NCBI RefSeq assembly: GCF_026391055.1
Contig: NZ_JAPLET010000010.1
Coordinates: 124,001 to 188,000, forward strand
Length of the DNA stretch: 64,000 bases
From: Spirosoma sp.
Lineage (GTDB): Bacteria > Bacteroidota > Bacteroidia > Cytophagales > Spirosomataceae
Direction: 5' to 3'
The notes beneath the pieces were generated by a model that searched no databases, was not told where the DNA came from, and worked only from the letters and a program-made list of their open reading frames with translations. The position numbers were made by a program, and so were the translations under genes. Of this stretch, positions 34,873-43,835 are shown piece after piece. Numbering within the stretch: the stretch's first letter is position 1; each line of letters begins with the position of its first letter.

Positions 34873-37038
34873 CTATTTTTTTACTGGTTTGGGCTTGGCT
34901 GTTACCGGCGTACCCGTCAGCTCGTTCACCAACCGATCCGCTCTATAAATATACCGCATAGCCGCAATGATGCCGCCTGTATGCACCGAAATGGTTCGGT
35001 TACGGTCGGGGACGAAGATGAACTCGCCGGGCAGACTTTCCATGTTTCCGTCGAAGGCCAGCCCAACGGCTTCGAGGTTTTTATTGATCATCGGACTCCC
35101 CGAATTACCGCCAATAATGTCGTTGGTCGAGATGAAGCACATGGGTTGTTTTAGTAATTCCATAGGCGGATTTTTCCAGCGGGCAGGCAAATTCCAGGGG
35201 GCTTTATCAGCGAAGGAATAATTGCGGTCATACAAGCCCGCGAAGGTTGTCAGGATAGGCGCTTTCGTGCCATTGTAATCATAAGACTGCACTACACCGT
35301 CGTTGATCCGCAGCGAGAAGGTCGCATCCGGCGGTACGGCTGTTCCATACACATCATAGAGCATTCGGCCCAACTGCCCGCGAAGTACTTCCTGTTTCTG
35401 CGAAATCTGACGGGCCTGACGGGCGGCTGACAAGTAGCGGGGAAACCCAATCCGGGCGAGTGCCAGCATTGGGTCGTTGGAAGCCGCTGCCGCATTGGGT
35501 CGGGTCGATAGCTCACTCACGAAGGCTGGATCGGTCAATTTTGTATTTTTCACAAGGTACGCTGCAGCCTCTTTGGGGGTTAGCCGCTTGCCATTGGCAC
35601 CGGTTAAGGCAGCTTTCACATACGGATCGTCATTTCCTAAACCAAGCTGTGCTTCGGTCAGGTGAGCCGCCAGATACGCTTCTTCCAGCGTCATACTTTT
35701 CACCTCTGGCGTAACCATCAGCGAGCGGGCCCGTTCGGCATCCTGCGGGCGGGTAGCCAGCAACTCACTGAACTGGGTAACAACATTGGCGAAGGTCAGC
35801 AGCTCACCCATAGTGCGCTCGCTGGGTCCGAGATAGTTCGCGTCTTTGAACAGACTCCGTAGCTGCGCGGTATTGGCAGCCAGTTCATCCCAGGTTTTCA
35901 GTTGATCGGTGGGCAGGTTTTTAGCTTTAGCTGCTGCTTTGAACTGATTCTCAAATACCACCTTACGGGCCAGTAAACTGGCATCGCGCAGCCCTTCGAG
36001 CTGACCGCCGTAGGCTTTCAGGCTGTTTTCATAACTGAAAATTTCGTTCAGCACGCTATCATTCTTTGCCGTAACATTATAAGCCTGTAAGGCCACCGAT
36101 CGGTTTTGGATCATTTGAATGGTAGCCGGCGTTTGCAAATCCCGATCAAACTCAAGTTCGGCAACTGTTTTGAGCCGCTCGGTGTGGCCAGGATTTCCAA
36201 TCACAAAAATGGGCTCGCCATCTCGGACACCGTTTGTATTGAACTTAAAAAAATGGGTTGTCTGCAAGGGCTTTCCGCCGTCATATACCCGAAAAAACGA
36301 GCAGTCGAGGGCATAACGCGGATAGGTAAAATTGTCGTAATCGCCCCCGAAGAAACCAAGCTGTAACTCAGGCATAAACACCAGCCGCACATCGGTGTAG
36401 CGTTTGAATCCATACAACGCATAGCGCCCTCCGTTATAAAACGTGATGGTTTGCAGTTCGAGTCCTTTCCAGCCTTCTTTAGTACCATACTCCTGTTTTA
36501 TGACCGAGAACGCCTGTTCACGGGCCTGTAACTGCGCCTGTTCGGAGGTTGCGCCACTCATAGCATCCTGCACCTGTTTAGTAATATCCTGAAGCTTCAC
36601 CAGTTGATCAACAAACAGGCCATCCACTTTCCGCTCTTCGGCAGGTGTTTTGGCAAAGAATCCGGTTGCGTTCAGGTCTTCGCCTTTTCGGGTCACGCCT
36701 GTACCCGACTCACGGGCGCAATGGTGGTTGGTCATTACCAGCCCATTGGCCGACACAAACGACGCTGAGCAGTAGTCAGCGAATCGCAGCGAAGCTAGCC
36801 GCGCTTCGTCGAACCACTTTTCATCGGCAGTAAAGTTGTAGGTCTTCTTAAAATACGCGGAGGGTGGACTATCGAAAGTCCACATTTTGCCCAGGTCGAG
36901 CGGCCCGCCTTTAGTTGAATCGCCAAGCGTTGAAGATCCGGCCGTTAACGGCACGGATTGGGTAAAAGCCGGGCTAGCCGTTAACAGGGCACAGCAGGTA
37001 ATTTTCAGCAGAGCAGAATGAAGCTTGATACTATACAT
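34873..37038 (-). CDS. S46 family dipeptidyl peptidase (DPP7/DPP11-like)
   Basis: 721 residues with signal peptide ending ASPAFTQ. S46 enzymes are chymotrypsin-like periplasmic dipeptidyl peptidases of Bacteroidota that feed dipeptides into metabolism. The catalytic histidine lies in GLVMTNHHCARESG (residues 104-107) and the serine in GGNSGSPMINKNLEAVGLAF (near 646); FIVFSTND-like FISTNDIIGGN precedes it, and FAFDG-like AFDGNMESLPGEF follows. DPP7 and DPP11 differ at one residue near the serine that was not resolved here, so the P1 preference is open. Confidence 0.95.
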   Translation of the reverse strand: MYSIKLHSALLKITCCALLTASPAFTQSVPLTAGSSTLGDSTKGGPLDLGKMWTFDSPPSAYFKKTYNFTADEKWFDEARLASLRFADYCSASFVSANGLVMTNHHCARESGTGVTRKGEDLNATGFFAKTPAEERKVDGLFVDQLVKLQDITKQVQDAMSGATSEQAQLQAREQAFSVIKQEYGTKEGWKGLELQTITFYNGGRYALYGFKRYTDVRLVFMPELQLGFFGGDYDNFTYPRYALDCSFFRVYDGGKPLQTTHFFKFNTNGVRDGEPIFVIGNPGHTERLKTVAELEFDRDLQTPATIQMIQNRSVALQAYNVTAKNDSVLNEIFSYENSLKAYGGQLEGLRDASLLARKVVFENQFKAAAKAKNLPTDQLKTWDELAANTAQLRSLFKDANYLGPSERTMGELLTFANVVTQFSELLATRPQDAERARSLMVTPEVKSMTLEEAYLAAHLTEAQLGLGNDDPYVKAALTGANGKRLTPKEAAAYLVKNTKLTDPAFVSELSTRPNAAAASNDPMLALARIGFPRYLSAARQARQISQKQEVLRGQLGRMLYDVYGTAVPPDATFSLRINDGVVQSYDYNGTKAPILTTFAGLYDRNYSFADKAPWNLPARWKNPPMELLKQPMCFISTNDIIGGNSGSPMINKNLEAVGLAFDGNMESLPGEFIFVPDRNRTISVHTGGIIAAMRYIYRADRLVNELTGTPVTAKPKPVKK

Positions 37039-37314
37039 TAGCGATGAGGATGGTACTGTTCGATACTAAAACGTGAATTTAGGCTAAACCTTTTAGTATT
37101 GACCCGATGCCACATTCTGTTTCAGCCGTGTTTTTGTAAAAGGTAACCTCTACTGGCCGACGTGGCTTTGAATCTGGTTGCTGGCGCGGGTATTTACTGC
37201 GTCAGCCAGACCACACTCACCAAACTTTAACCGAAGCTTAACCACCTCATTTTAATCAAACGATCAGCCAGCTTATCTAACTATCGAATTGCTCAAAAAC
37301 ACAGTTCGCCGGTT

Positions 37315-37506
37315 ATGAAAACCTCAAAATTGCCTGAATTTATAGTGGCTTTGCTGCTACTCATATCTGTTACCAGCTGTGGACCAACCTATTACACAGG
37401 CCGATCAGTCAATACCTATGGCCGTCGGCATTATGGGCCACCACCTCGCCCATATGGAGGTAACCGAGGCTATAGATATGAGAACTATGGCCACCGCGGT
37501 TGGTAA
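37315..37506 (+). CDS. Small lipoprotein of unknown function
   Basis: 63 residues. A hydrophobic leader with lipobox (LLLLISVTSC) precedes a short tail rich in Tyr, Gly, Arg and Pro (RRHYGPPPRPYGGNRGYRYE), a composition seen in small surface lipoproteins. The frame starts with ATG 9 bases after CGCCGG. It is isolated, in the gap between a divergent peptidase and a barrel-protein gene; no family recognised. Confidence 0.7.
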   Translation: MKTSKLPEFIVALLLLISVTSCGPTYYTGRSVNTYGRRHYGPPPRPYGGNRGYRYENYGHRGW

Positions 37507-37643
37507 ATAACCCCATAAGTCAGAAACTGCTCACAAATCTATGAGCAGTTTCTGCATGTATACTGCCTTCAGGAACTCCTCAAGCGGTTTTACGCTTCAT
37601 CTATCGAGGTACTTACCTCTTACCACCGTTCTTGTCATACACT

Positions 37644-38465
37644 ATGAAGCAGACACGTTTACTTGTGCCTTTCGTATTTTATTGCCTAACTCAAACCACC
37701 TTCGCGCAGCAGTCCAGCCAACCATTTGAAGCAAGCAAACAATCGGGTAGCTTTTACTTTACCTGGGGCTACAATCGGGAATGGTACACTACCAGCACCA
37801 TTCACTTTCGAAACACAACGACCGATAATTACGACTTTACGTTCATCAACGCAAAAGCCCATGATCGGCCCGACCTACACGACTTTTATAAGATCGATAA
37901 CCTGACGGTGCCACAATACGACATGAACGCGGGTTATTTTTTCAACGATAAGCACGATTTGGGTATTGAACTAAGCTGGGATCACCTTAAGTACATTGTC
38001 ACAGATAATCAGGTTATCCACGTACAGGGACAGATAAGGGGACATCAGATTGACAAGGACACGCTGGTAACACCAGACTTCGTACACCTTCAGCACACCA
38101 ACGGCAATAACTACCTGATGCTTAACCTAATCAAGCGCAAAAAGCTATGGCATGCCAAAAACCTTGACTTAACTGCTATTGGCAAAGTGGGCGGAGGACC
38201 GCTCATCTCTTACACGATTTCGGCTATACTAGGCAACGATCAGGAAGGCCCTTTTCATTATCACGGTATGGTAGCCGCCTTGAGCGCCGGACTTAGACTG
38301 GATATTCTCAGGTACTTCTTTTTACAATCGGACTTTCAGGGGGCCTGGGCCGATTACACCAACACGCGGCTGGGGGGCGATCAACAGGGGCTGGCCACGC
38401 ACCATTTCTACTCACTTCAATACAAATACCAGTTTGGCTTTAATTACCCGATCAATCGGCGGTAA
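37644..38465 (+). CDS. Outer membrane barrel-like protein
   Basis: 273 residues from ATG; a TTG twelve bases earlier is rejected because the ATG begins the signal peptide MKQTRLLVPFVFYCLTQTTF. After the cleavage site (FAQQSS) it contains alternating hydrophobic strands (GSFYFTWGYNREWYT, YDMNAGYFFNDKHDLGIELS) and ends with aromatic strands (HFYSLQYKYQFGFNYPINRR), as in outer membrane beta-barrels. No named family recognised. Confidence 0.7.
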   Translation: MKQTRLLVPFVFYCLTQTTFAQQSSQPFEASKQSGSFYFTWGYNREWYTTSTIHFRNTTTDNYDFTFINAKAHDRPDLHDFYKIDNLTVPQYDMNAGYFFNDKHDLGIELSWDHLKYIVTDNQVIHVQGQIRGHQIDKDTLVTPDFVHLQHTNGNNYLMLNLIKRKKLWHAKNLDLTAIGKVGGGPLISYTISAILGNDQEGPFHYHGMVAALSAGLRLDILRYFFLQSDFQGAWADYTNTRLGGDQQGLATHHFYSLQYKYQFGFNYPINRR

Positions 38466-38553
38466 CGGATGGGATGAGGGGTCGGCTAGACAGTGATCTC
38501 TGTCAAATTATGTCCTTAGCGTAGGTGAATCCTTAGCAATGTTTTTAATTTCT

Positions 38554-38769
38554 TCAATTATTAAACTGCTTTGCCAATCCAGTCAGGGTGTTGTTTTCAT
38601 CGATTGCGTCGTGTGGAATCAGTACATACTGCCACGGTCTACTTCCATTTCGTAGAGCGTACATATCCAGCGGATAACTTACTCCAAACATGGTTAAGCA
38701 TCTATACATGAATAAACTGACCAATTGGCCGTTGGTGAACAAGGAGCACACAGAGTTACAATTTTTCAC
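38554..38769 (-). pseudogene. Possible 3' remnant of a restriction/helicase gene
   Basis: The 342-base gap between the barrel gene and ndh contains a minus-strand frame whose last ~40 codons read RPWQYVLIPHDAIDENNTLT and GLAKQF, wording that resembles the C-terminus of DEAD/DEAH-type restriction enzyme subunits. The upstream part is unrelated and includes a hairpin, so this would be a decayed fragment. The assignment is from memory and weak. Confidence 0.3.
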
Positions 38770-38781
38770 TCTGTATGCTCC
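38743..38781 (-). terminator. Terminator-like hairpin after ndh
   Basis: GGAGCACACAGAGTT pairs with CACTCTGTATGCTCC at 13 of 15 positions around a 9-base loop, 27 bases after the stop of the minus-strand ndh gene. The arm contains the CACAGAG word also present in the palindrome upstream of prfB. Confidence 0.5.
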
Positions 38782-38807
38782 CTGCTTTTGTGGGCAACAG
38801 CTAAATT

Positions 38808-40142
38808 TTACTCACTCTGGGCCATAATCTCCTGCCCTACTTTATCATCCTTGCGAATAAACGGCCGAATAATGATCCGGGTGCCGCGCTCGTAGGTGAA
38901 CAGACGGTACACCCAGTTGCTGAACACGACCAGCTTGCTTCGGAAGCCAACAAGATACCAGATGTGGACGAACAGCCAGGCCATCCAGGCGACAAAGCCA
39001 CCCAGATGAATATTTCCCGGCAGATCGGCCACGGCGCGGCTACGGCCTACAATGGCCAGCGATCCTTTATCGAAATACTTGAACGGCTCGGTCGGTTCGT
39101 TCTTTAACAAGCGACGAATATTTTTGGCCAGATGTTCACCCTGCTGAATAGCGGGCTGCGCCACGCCCGGATGCCCTTTCGGATAATCCTCCAGTTTCAT
39201 GAGGGCAATATCACCGATAGCAAACACATTGGTCAAACCCTGCACCCGGTTGATGGGGTCTACCAGAATTCGGCCACGCTCAACTGATTCGGCCGGGATA
39301 CCCTCGATCAGCGCACCAGTTACGCCAGCACCCCAGACCAAGGTTTGGGTTCGTATCTGTTCACCGCCTTTAAACGTGACCGTTTCGCCATCGTAGCCCT
39401 CCACCAGCGTGTTTAGTTTGATGATAACGCCCAGGTCTTCGAGATAGCGCTGGGCTTTTTTACCAGCCTCCTCCGACATGGGCGGAAGCACTTTACCCAC
39501 CCCTTCTACAATGTAAATCTTCATCTGGCTGAAATCCAGACCTGGATAATCGCTGGGGAGTACGTGTTTGCGCATCTCGGCCAGCGAACCGGCCATTTCG
39601 ACGCCCGTTGGACCGGCTCCGGCAATGACGAACGTCAATAAACTCTCCCGTTCGGCGGGGTCAGTCGTAACGCTGGCTTGTTCAAAACATTGCAAAAACT
39701 GACTCCGTACGTTGAGGGCTTCCGGGACGGTTTTCAGTGGAAATGAATATTTCTGGATATCCTTATTGCCAAAAAAGTTGGATTTCGTTCCACTGGCAAT
39801 CACCAGATAATCGTAGTGTAAATCGCCGATCAGCGTGGTTACTGTTTTGGTGGCTGGATCTATCTTGTTGACCCGCACCATCCGATAATGAAAATCTTCG
39901 AAGCCATCGAACATCTTCCGAAATGGCTCGGCAATGGCGTCTGGCTCCAGCCCGGCGGTGGCTACCTGATACAGCAATGGCCAGAAGCCATTATAATTTT
40001 GTTTGTCCAGCAACACTACCTGCACATCGGTATTGCGGAGGCTTTTGGCCAGGTTCATGCCACCAAATCCACCGCCGATAATAACGACCCTTGGTTTGGT
40101 TGTATCCGGTATATTGAGCGAAAGTTTATCGAATTGAAGCAT
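38808..40142 (-). CDS. ndh: Type II NADH:quinone oxidoreductase
   Basis: 444 residues. NDH-2 transfers electrons from NADH to quinone without proton pumping at the inner membrane. FAD-binding site RVVIIGGGFGGMNLAKSL at residues ~18-35, the second Rossmann site FVIAGAGPTGVEMAGSLAEM, the conserved VTTIFAIGD-like LTNVFAIGDIALM, quinone region GVAQPAIQQGEHLAKNI and the C-terminal membrane-associated helix FVAWMAWLFVHIWYLVGFRS. All expected parts are present. Monocistronic. Confidence 0.93.
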   Translation of the reverse strand: MLQFDKLSLNIPDTTKPRVVIIGGGFGGMNLAKSLRNTDVQVVLLDKQNYNGFWPLLYQVATAGLEPDAIAEPFRKMFDGFEDFHYRMVRVNKIDPATKTVTTLIGDLHYDYLVIASGTKSNFFGNKDIQKYSFPLKTVPEALNVRSQFLQCFEQASVTTDPAERESLLTFVIAGAGPTGVEMAGSLAEMRKHVLPSDYPGLDFSQMKIYIVEGVGKVLPPMSEEAGKKAQRYLEDLGVIIKLNTLVEGYDGETVTFKGGEQIRTQTLVWGAGVTGALIEGIPAESVERGRILVDPINRVQGLTNVFAIGDIALMKLEDYPKGHPGVAQPAIQQGEHLAKNIRRLLKNEPTEPFKYFDKGSLAIVGRSRAVADLPGNIHLGGFVAWMAWLFVHIWYLVGFRSKLVVFSNWVYRLFTYERGTRIIIRPFIRKDDKVGQEIMAQSE

Positions 40143-40355
40143 AGTCGTCGGGTGTTCAGCACGCGGTTCTTTTCTGGGTATAGTACCTTGTAATCAGACC
40201 TTTTGTTTAAACCGACGAATGAATTTGAGCAATTGATCATTAGCTTCGTCGTTTCGTTATAAGTCACCCCGGAAAAGTAACTGCAGCCGCAACGTTTTAT
40301 GAGTTTTCTATCTATAGAACAAAACCAATACGCTCTTTAGTTTGTCCGCTTACCC

Positions 40356-42770
40356 ATGCGCATCCGAGTACAGGCACTCTTCTTCTATCTTCTGTTTATC
40401 AACAGTTTACATGCTCAGCCAAACCACCGCGTTACGGTCAGCGGCTACGTACGCGAAGCTGGAAGTCTGGAAGCCTTGATTGGCGTAAACGTGTATTTGC
40501 CCGGCACCACGACCGGTACAACGACCAACACCTACGGTTTTTATTCACTTACTCTGCCCGCTCAGGATACCCTGCATCTGGCCTATTCCTTCGTTGGGTA
40601 CGAAACCCATGAACGGGCCATTACTTTCCGCAAAAACCAGACGATCAATGTACTTCTATTGCCCGGCCAGGCCCTGACGGAGGTCGATGTAAAAGCGGGG
40701 CGTCTGACCGAAAAAGTTAGCGAAAGCGCTCAGATGAGTACAATTGATGTGCCCGTAAGCCAGATCAAAAAGATACCGGCCTTTCTGGGCGAGAAAGACG
40801 TGCTGAAAGTGCTGCAACTGATGCCCGGCGTGCAGAAGGGGTCGGAAGGGCAGACGGGTATTTACGTGCGTGGTGGTGGCCCGGACCAGAACCTCATCAT
40901 TCTGGACGATGCCGTGGTGTATAACGCCAATCACCTGTTCGGGTTCTTCTCGGTCTTTAACGGCGACGCTATAAAAAGTGTCGAGCTGATAAAAGGTGGG
41001 TTTCCGGCGCGATACGGCGGGCGGCTTTCGTCGGTGATCGACCTGAACATGAAAGACGGCAACCGCGAGAAACTTCATGGCGAAGGCGGTATCGGCCTTA
41101 TTGCGTCCCGGCTTATGCTCGAAGGTCCGTTGACAAAGAATAAGAAAGCGTCTTTTCTGGTCTCCGGCCGACGAACCTATCTGGATGTAGTGGCAGCTCC
41201 GTTGGTACGGCAACAATCGGGTGGAACACTCACGGCAGGTTACTATTTCTACGACCTTAACGCCAAAGCCAACTATGACTTCAGCCCGACGAACAAGCTT
41301 TACCTGAGCGGGTACTTTGGCCGGGACAGGTTTTATGCCAATGATAACTCGCTGAACACCGCTACTGGCCTAACCTGGGGCAATGCCACCGGTACCCTCC
41401 GCTGGAATCACCTGTTCAACCAAAAACTGTTCTCGAACCTATCCCTAATCTTCAGCGATTACAAATTTCAGATTTCATCGGTCGAGAAAGGAACGCAGGA
41501 TGCGCAGACCTATTCGCTTTATTATGACTCGGGAATTCGAGATGTATCGCTGAAGTACGATATGGATTATTACCCGACGCCACGACACTCGGTCCGGATG
41601 GGCATACAGAGTACCTATCATCGCTTTACGCCCAGCGCCGTTGTCTTGCAAAACGCTCTTATCAATCAGTCGATCAACAATGTCGATAACATTAATGTGC
41701 TGGAATCGGGCATCTACGCCGAGGACACCTGGCGCCCATCGAGCCGGTGGCGCGTGAACGGCGGGCTGCGGCTGAGTTATTTCCAGCAGAAAGACGCGAG
41801 CTATTTCCGGCCCGAACCCCGGCTATCGGCGGCTTTCACCCTGAAGCCCGATTTGTCGGTCAAGGCTTCGTACGCCATGATGAATCAGTATGTACACTTG
41901 CTGTCGAACACGGGCATCGGCCTCCCCACCGACTTGTGGGTGCCTACTACAGACCGGGTTAAACCGCAGCAATCGCAGCAGGTGGCGATTGGTATCGCAA
42001 AAGACTTCTCGACCGGAAGCGCATTCATCAGGGGCCTTACGTTAACCGTGGAAGGCTATTACAAAACGATGAGCAACATTATTAACTACAAGGAGGGAGC
42101 CAGCTTTTTGCTCATCAACGACCCAACAGCCGCCAACAGCGTGCGCTGGGAAGATAATGTAACCGCAGGCCGGGGCTGGTCGTACGGAGCCGAGTTTCTG
42201 TTACAGAAAAAAGCCGGACGCTTCTCGGGCTGGGCGGGCTATACCCTTTCCTGGACACAGTGGCAATTTGCCGAACTCAACGGTGGCCAGCCCTACTACC
42301 CACGCTACGACCGCCGACATGATATTTCGCTGGTGGGCATTTATGAACTGAATAAACGGATTACCCTATCGGCGGTTTGGGTTTACGGGACAGGCAATGC
42401 CCTGACCGTTCCGGTTGGCCGCTTTGACACCTACCGCCCCAGCAACACCCTCATCTACGGCGGCACGTCCACCATTGTTCAGCAGTATTTCCAAAACGCC
42501 CGTACCAATGACGACTACGGCATGCAAAAAAACAGTTTCCGGGCCGAAGCGTATCATCGCTTTGATTTCGGGATTCAGTTTCACAAGAAGAAAAAGCATC
42601 ACGAACGGACTTGGGAGTTCAGCGCCTACAACCTGTATAATCGTCGAAATCCCTTTTTTTACCGGCTCGAATCGGTAGCTGCAACAACAACGGAGCCCGC
42701 TCGAACGGCCTTGTTTCGTTACTCGGTATTTCCAATCGTACCGGCGGTCAGCTATACTATTAAATTCTGA
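40356..42770 (+). CDS. TonB-dependent receptor with CarboxypepD_reg domain
   Basis: 804 residues. Signal peptide (MRIRVQALFFYLLFINSLHA), regulatory-like domain from HRVTVSGYVREAGSLEALIG to ~110, plug domain (PVSQIKKIPAFLGEKDVLKV, GIYVRGGGPDQNLIILDDAV, NGDAIKSVELIKGGFPARYG) and a barrel that ends YRLESVAAT...YTIKF. GRLSSVIDLNMKDGN is typical of the receptors found next to DUF4249 lipoproteins. It should import a large or complexed substrate across the outer membrane; the substrate is unknown. Its stop overlaps the start of the next gene by one base. Confidence 0.93.
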   Translation: MRIRVQALFFYLLFINSLHAQPNHRVTVSGYVREAGSLEALIGVNVYLPGTTTGTTTNTYGFYSLTLPAQDTLHLAYSFVGYETHERAITFRKNQTINVLLLPGQALTEVDVKAGRLTEKVSESAQMSTIDVPVSQIKKIPAFLGEKDVLKVLQLMPGVQKGSEGQTGIYVRGGGPDQNLIILDDAVVYNANHLFGFFSVFNGDAIKSVELIKGGFPARYGGRLSSVIDLNMKDGNREKLHGEGGIGLIASRLMLEGPLTKNKKASFLVSGRRTYLDVVAAPLVRQQSGGTLTAGYYFYDLNAKANYDFSPTNKLYLSGYFGRDRFYANDNSLNTATGLTWGNATGTLRWNHLFNQKLFSNLSLIFSDYKFQISSVEKGTQDAQTYSLYYDSGIRDVSLKYDMDYYPTPRHSVRMGIQSTYHRFTPSAVVLQNALINQSINNVDNINVLESGIYAEDTWRPSSRWRVNGGLRLSYFQQKDASYFRPEPRLSAAFTLKPDLSVKASYAMMNQYVHLLSNTGIGLPTDLWVPTTDRVKPQQSQQVAIGIAKDFSTGSAFIRGLTLTVEGYYKTMSNIINYKEGASFLLINDPTAANSVRWEDNVTAGRGWSYGAEFLLQKKAGRFSGWAGYTLSWTQWQFAELNGGQPYYPRYDRRHDISLVGIYELNKRITLSAVWVYGTGNALTVPVGRFDTYRPSNTLIYGGTSTIVQQYFQNARTNDDYGMQKNSFRAEAYHRFDFGIQFHKKKKHHERTWEFSAYNLYNRRNPFFYRLESVAATTTEPARTALFRYSVFPIVPAVSYTIKF

Positions 42771-43741
42771 TGCGTATGAACTCCCCTACTCCAACTGGCT
42801 ACTCTGCGCTGTTTACGCTCCTGGCGGTCATCGGAATGCTTGCGGGATGCAGCAGTCTGCGGAACGAAGTAGATCCCAGTCAATTAGGATTTGCCGCGTC
42901 CAAACTGGTTGTTGCCGGTTATTTGTCGCCACAGGACACTGATCTGGCCGTGAAAGTGACGCGCTCAAAAACCGTTGTTAGTGATGACAGCCTCGATACG
43001 GGGGGTAGTGACGTTACCGATGCGACTGTCACCCTTACCGAAGGCAATCGGTCAATTACCCTGCGCTACAACAGACCCAACTCCCCCATCGACTCTCTGA
43101 AACAGCCCTACTACAGCGCCAGTGCCCGGCTGTTGCCCATTGTTGCGGGCCGAACTTATACGCTTACCGTAGTGACGCCTAAGGGGGAGCGGGCAACAAG
43201 CTCTTGTACCATACCGGCTCCCGTGCGTCCAACGGCCGTTACATTCGATTCGACGACCGAAAATCAGGGGCGCTCGCTGCTTCGGCGGTATTATGTACTC
43301 GCCCGCTGGCAAGACCCACCGGCACAGGCTAACTACTATCAGGTGACGGGCTTTTTTCAGTACACGACCAAGTGTGACTCCTGCGGGACCAGCCAGGTGG
43401 GGGCTACCCAACTGTCTATTTCCGATAATAACCGGGGCCTGGTTTCCGACGCGGGTGTAGATGGCACCCAGATGGGTTCCGGGAAGGCTTATCTATTGTC
43501 GACCCCTTTCACCAGCAATGAGCTAACGAATTTCTACGGTCAATATTGGAACGCTACGGTTACCGTAAACCTGATGAGTGTTGACCGTGCGTATTACCAG
43601 TTTCAGGAAGCAGTTATCCGCCAACGGCGCGTCCGGAACAACCCCTTCGCCGAACCCGTCCTTATTCCGAGCAATATCGAAGGCGGTCTGGGTTGTTTTG
43701 CCGGGTATAATAACGCTACCTTGACATTGAAGTTGAAGTAA
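42770..43741 (+). CDS. DUF4249 family lipoprotein
   Basis: 323 residues. The leader ends in a lipobox (VIGMLAGCSS), so the protein is anchored to the outer membrane or its surface. The body shows the DUF4249 pattern: KLVVAGYLSPQDTDLAVKVT, DVTDATVTLTEGNRSITLRY, RTYTLTVVTPKGERATSSCT. Together with the overlapping TonB receptor gene it forms the usual Bacteroidota receptor/lipoprotein pair, comparable in role to SusC/SusD. One-base overlap indicates translational coupling. Substrate unknown. Confidence 0.9.
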   Translation: MRMNSPTPTGYSALFTLLAVIGMLAGCSSLRNEVDPSQLGFAASKLVVAGYLSPQDTDLAVKVTRSKTVVSDDSLDTGGSDVTDATVTLTEGNRSITLRYNRPNSPIDSLKQPYYSASARLLPIVAGRTYTLTVVTPKGERATSSCTIPAPVRPTAVTFDSTTENQGRSLLRRYYVLARWQDPPAQANYYQVTGFFQYTTKCDSCGTSQVGATQLSISDNNRGLVSDAGVDGTQMGSGKAYLLSTPFTSNELTNFYGQYWNATVTVNLMSVDRAYYQFQEAVIRQRRVRNNPFAEPVLIPSNIEGGLGCFAGYNNATLTLKLK

Positions 43742-43743
43742 TA

Positions 43744-43827
43744 TAGTGTACTACGTGAAATGGGTGGAGTATGTACAGTAGGTTGATTACTACTGTACAT
43801 ACTCCACCCATTTCACGTAGTACACTA
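43744..43827. terminator. Terminator with perfect 37-bp stem
   Basis: Bases 43744-43780 are exactly complementary to 43791-43827, with a 10-base loop (TAGTGTACTACGTGAAATGG begins the left arm, and the sequence after the right arm is AAAA). It separates the convergent DUF4249 and DAHP synthase genes. The stem is far longer than needed for termination. Confidence 0.85.
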
Positions 43828-43835
43828 AAAACAAA

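Noticed and set aside
40656..41216. 186-codon minus-strand frame inside the TonB receptor
   Set aside because: Fully antisense to conserved plug and barrel sequence; no independent support.
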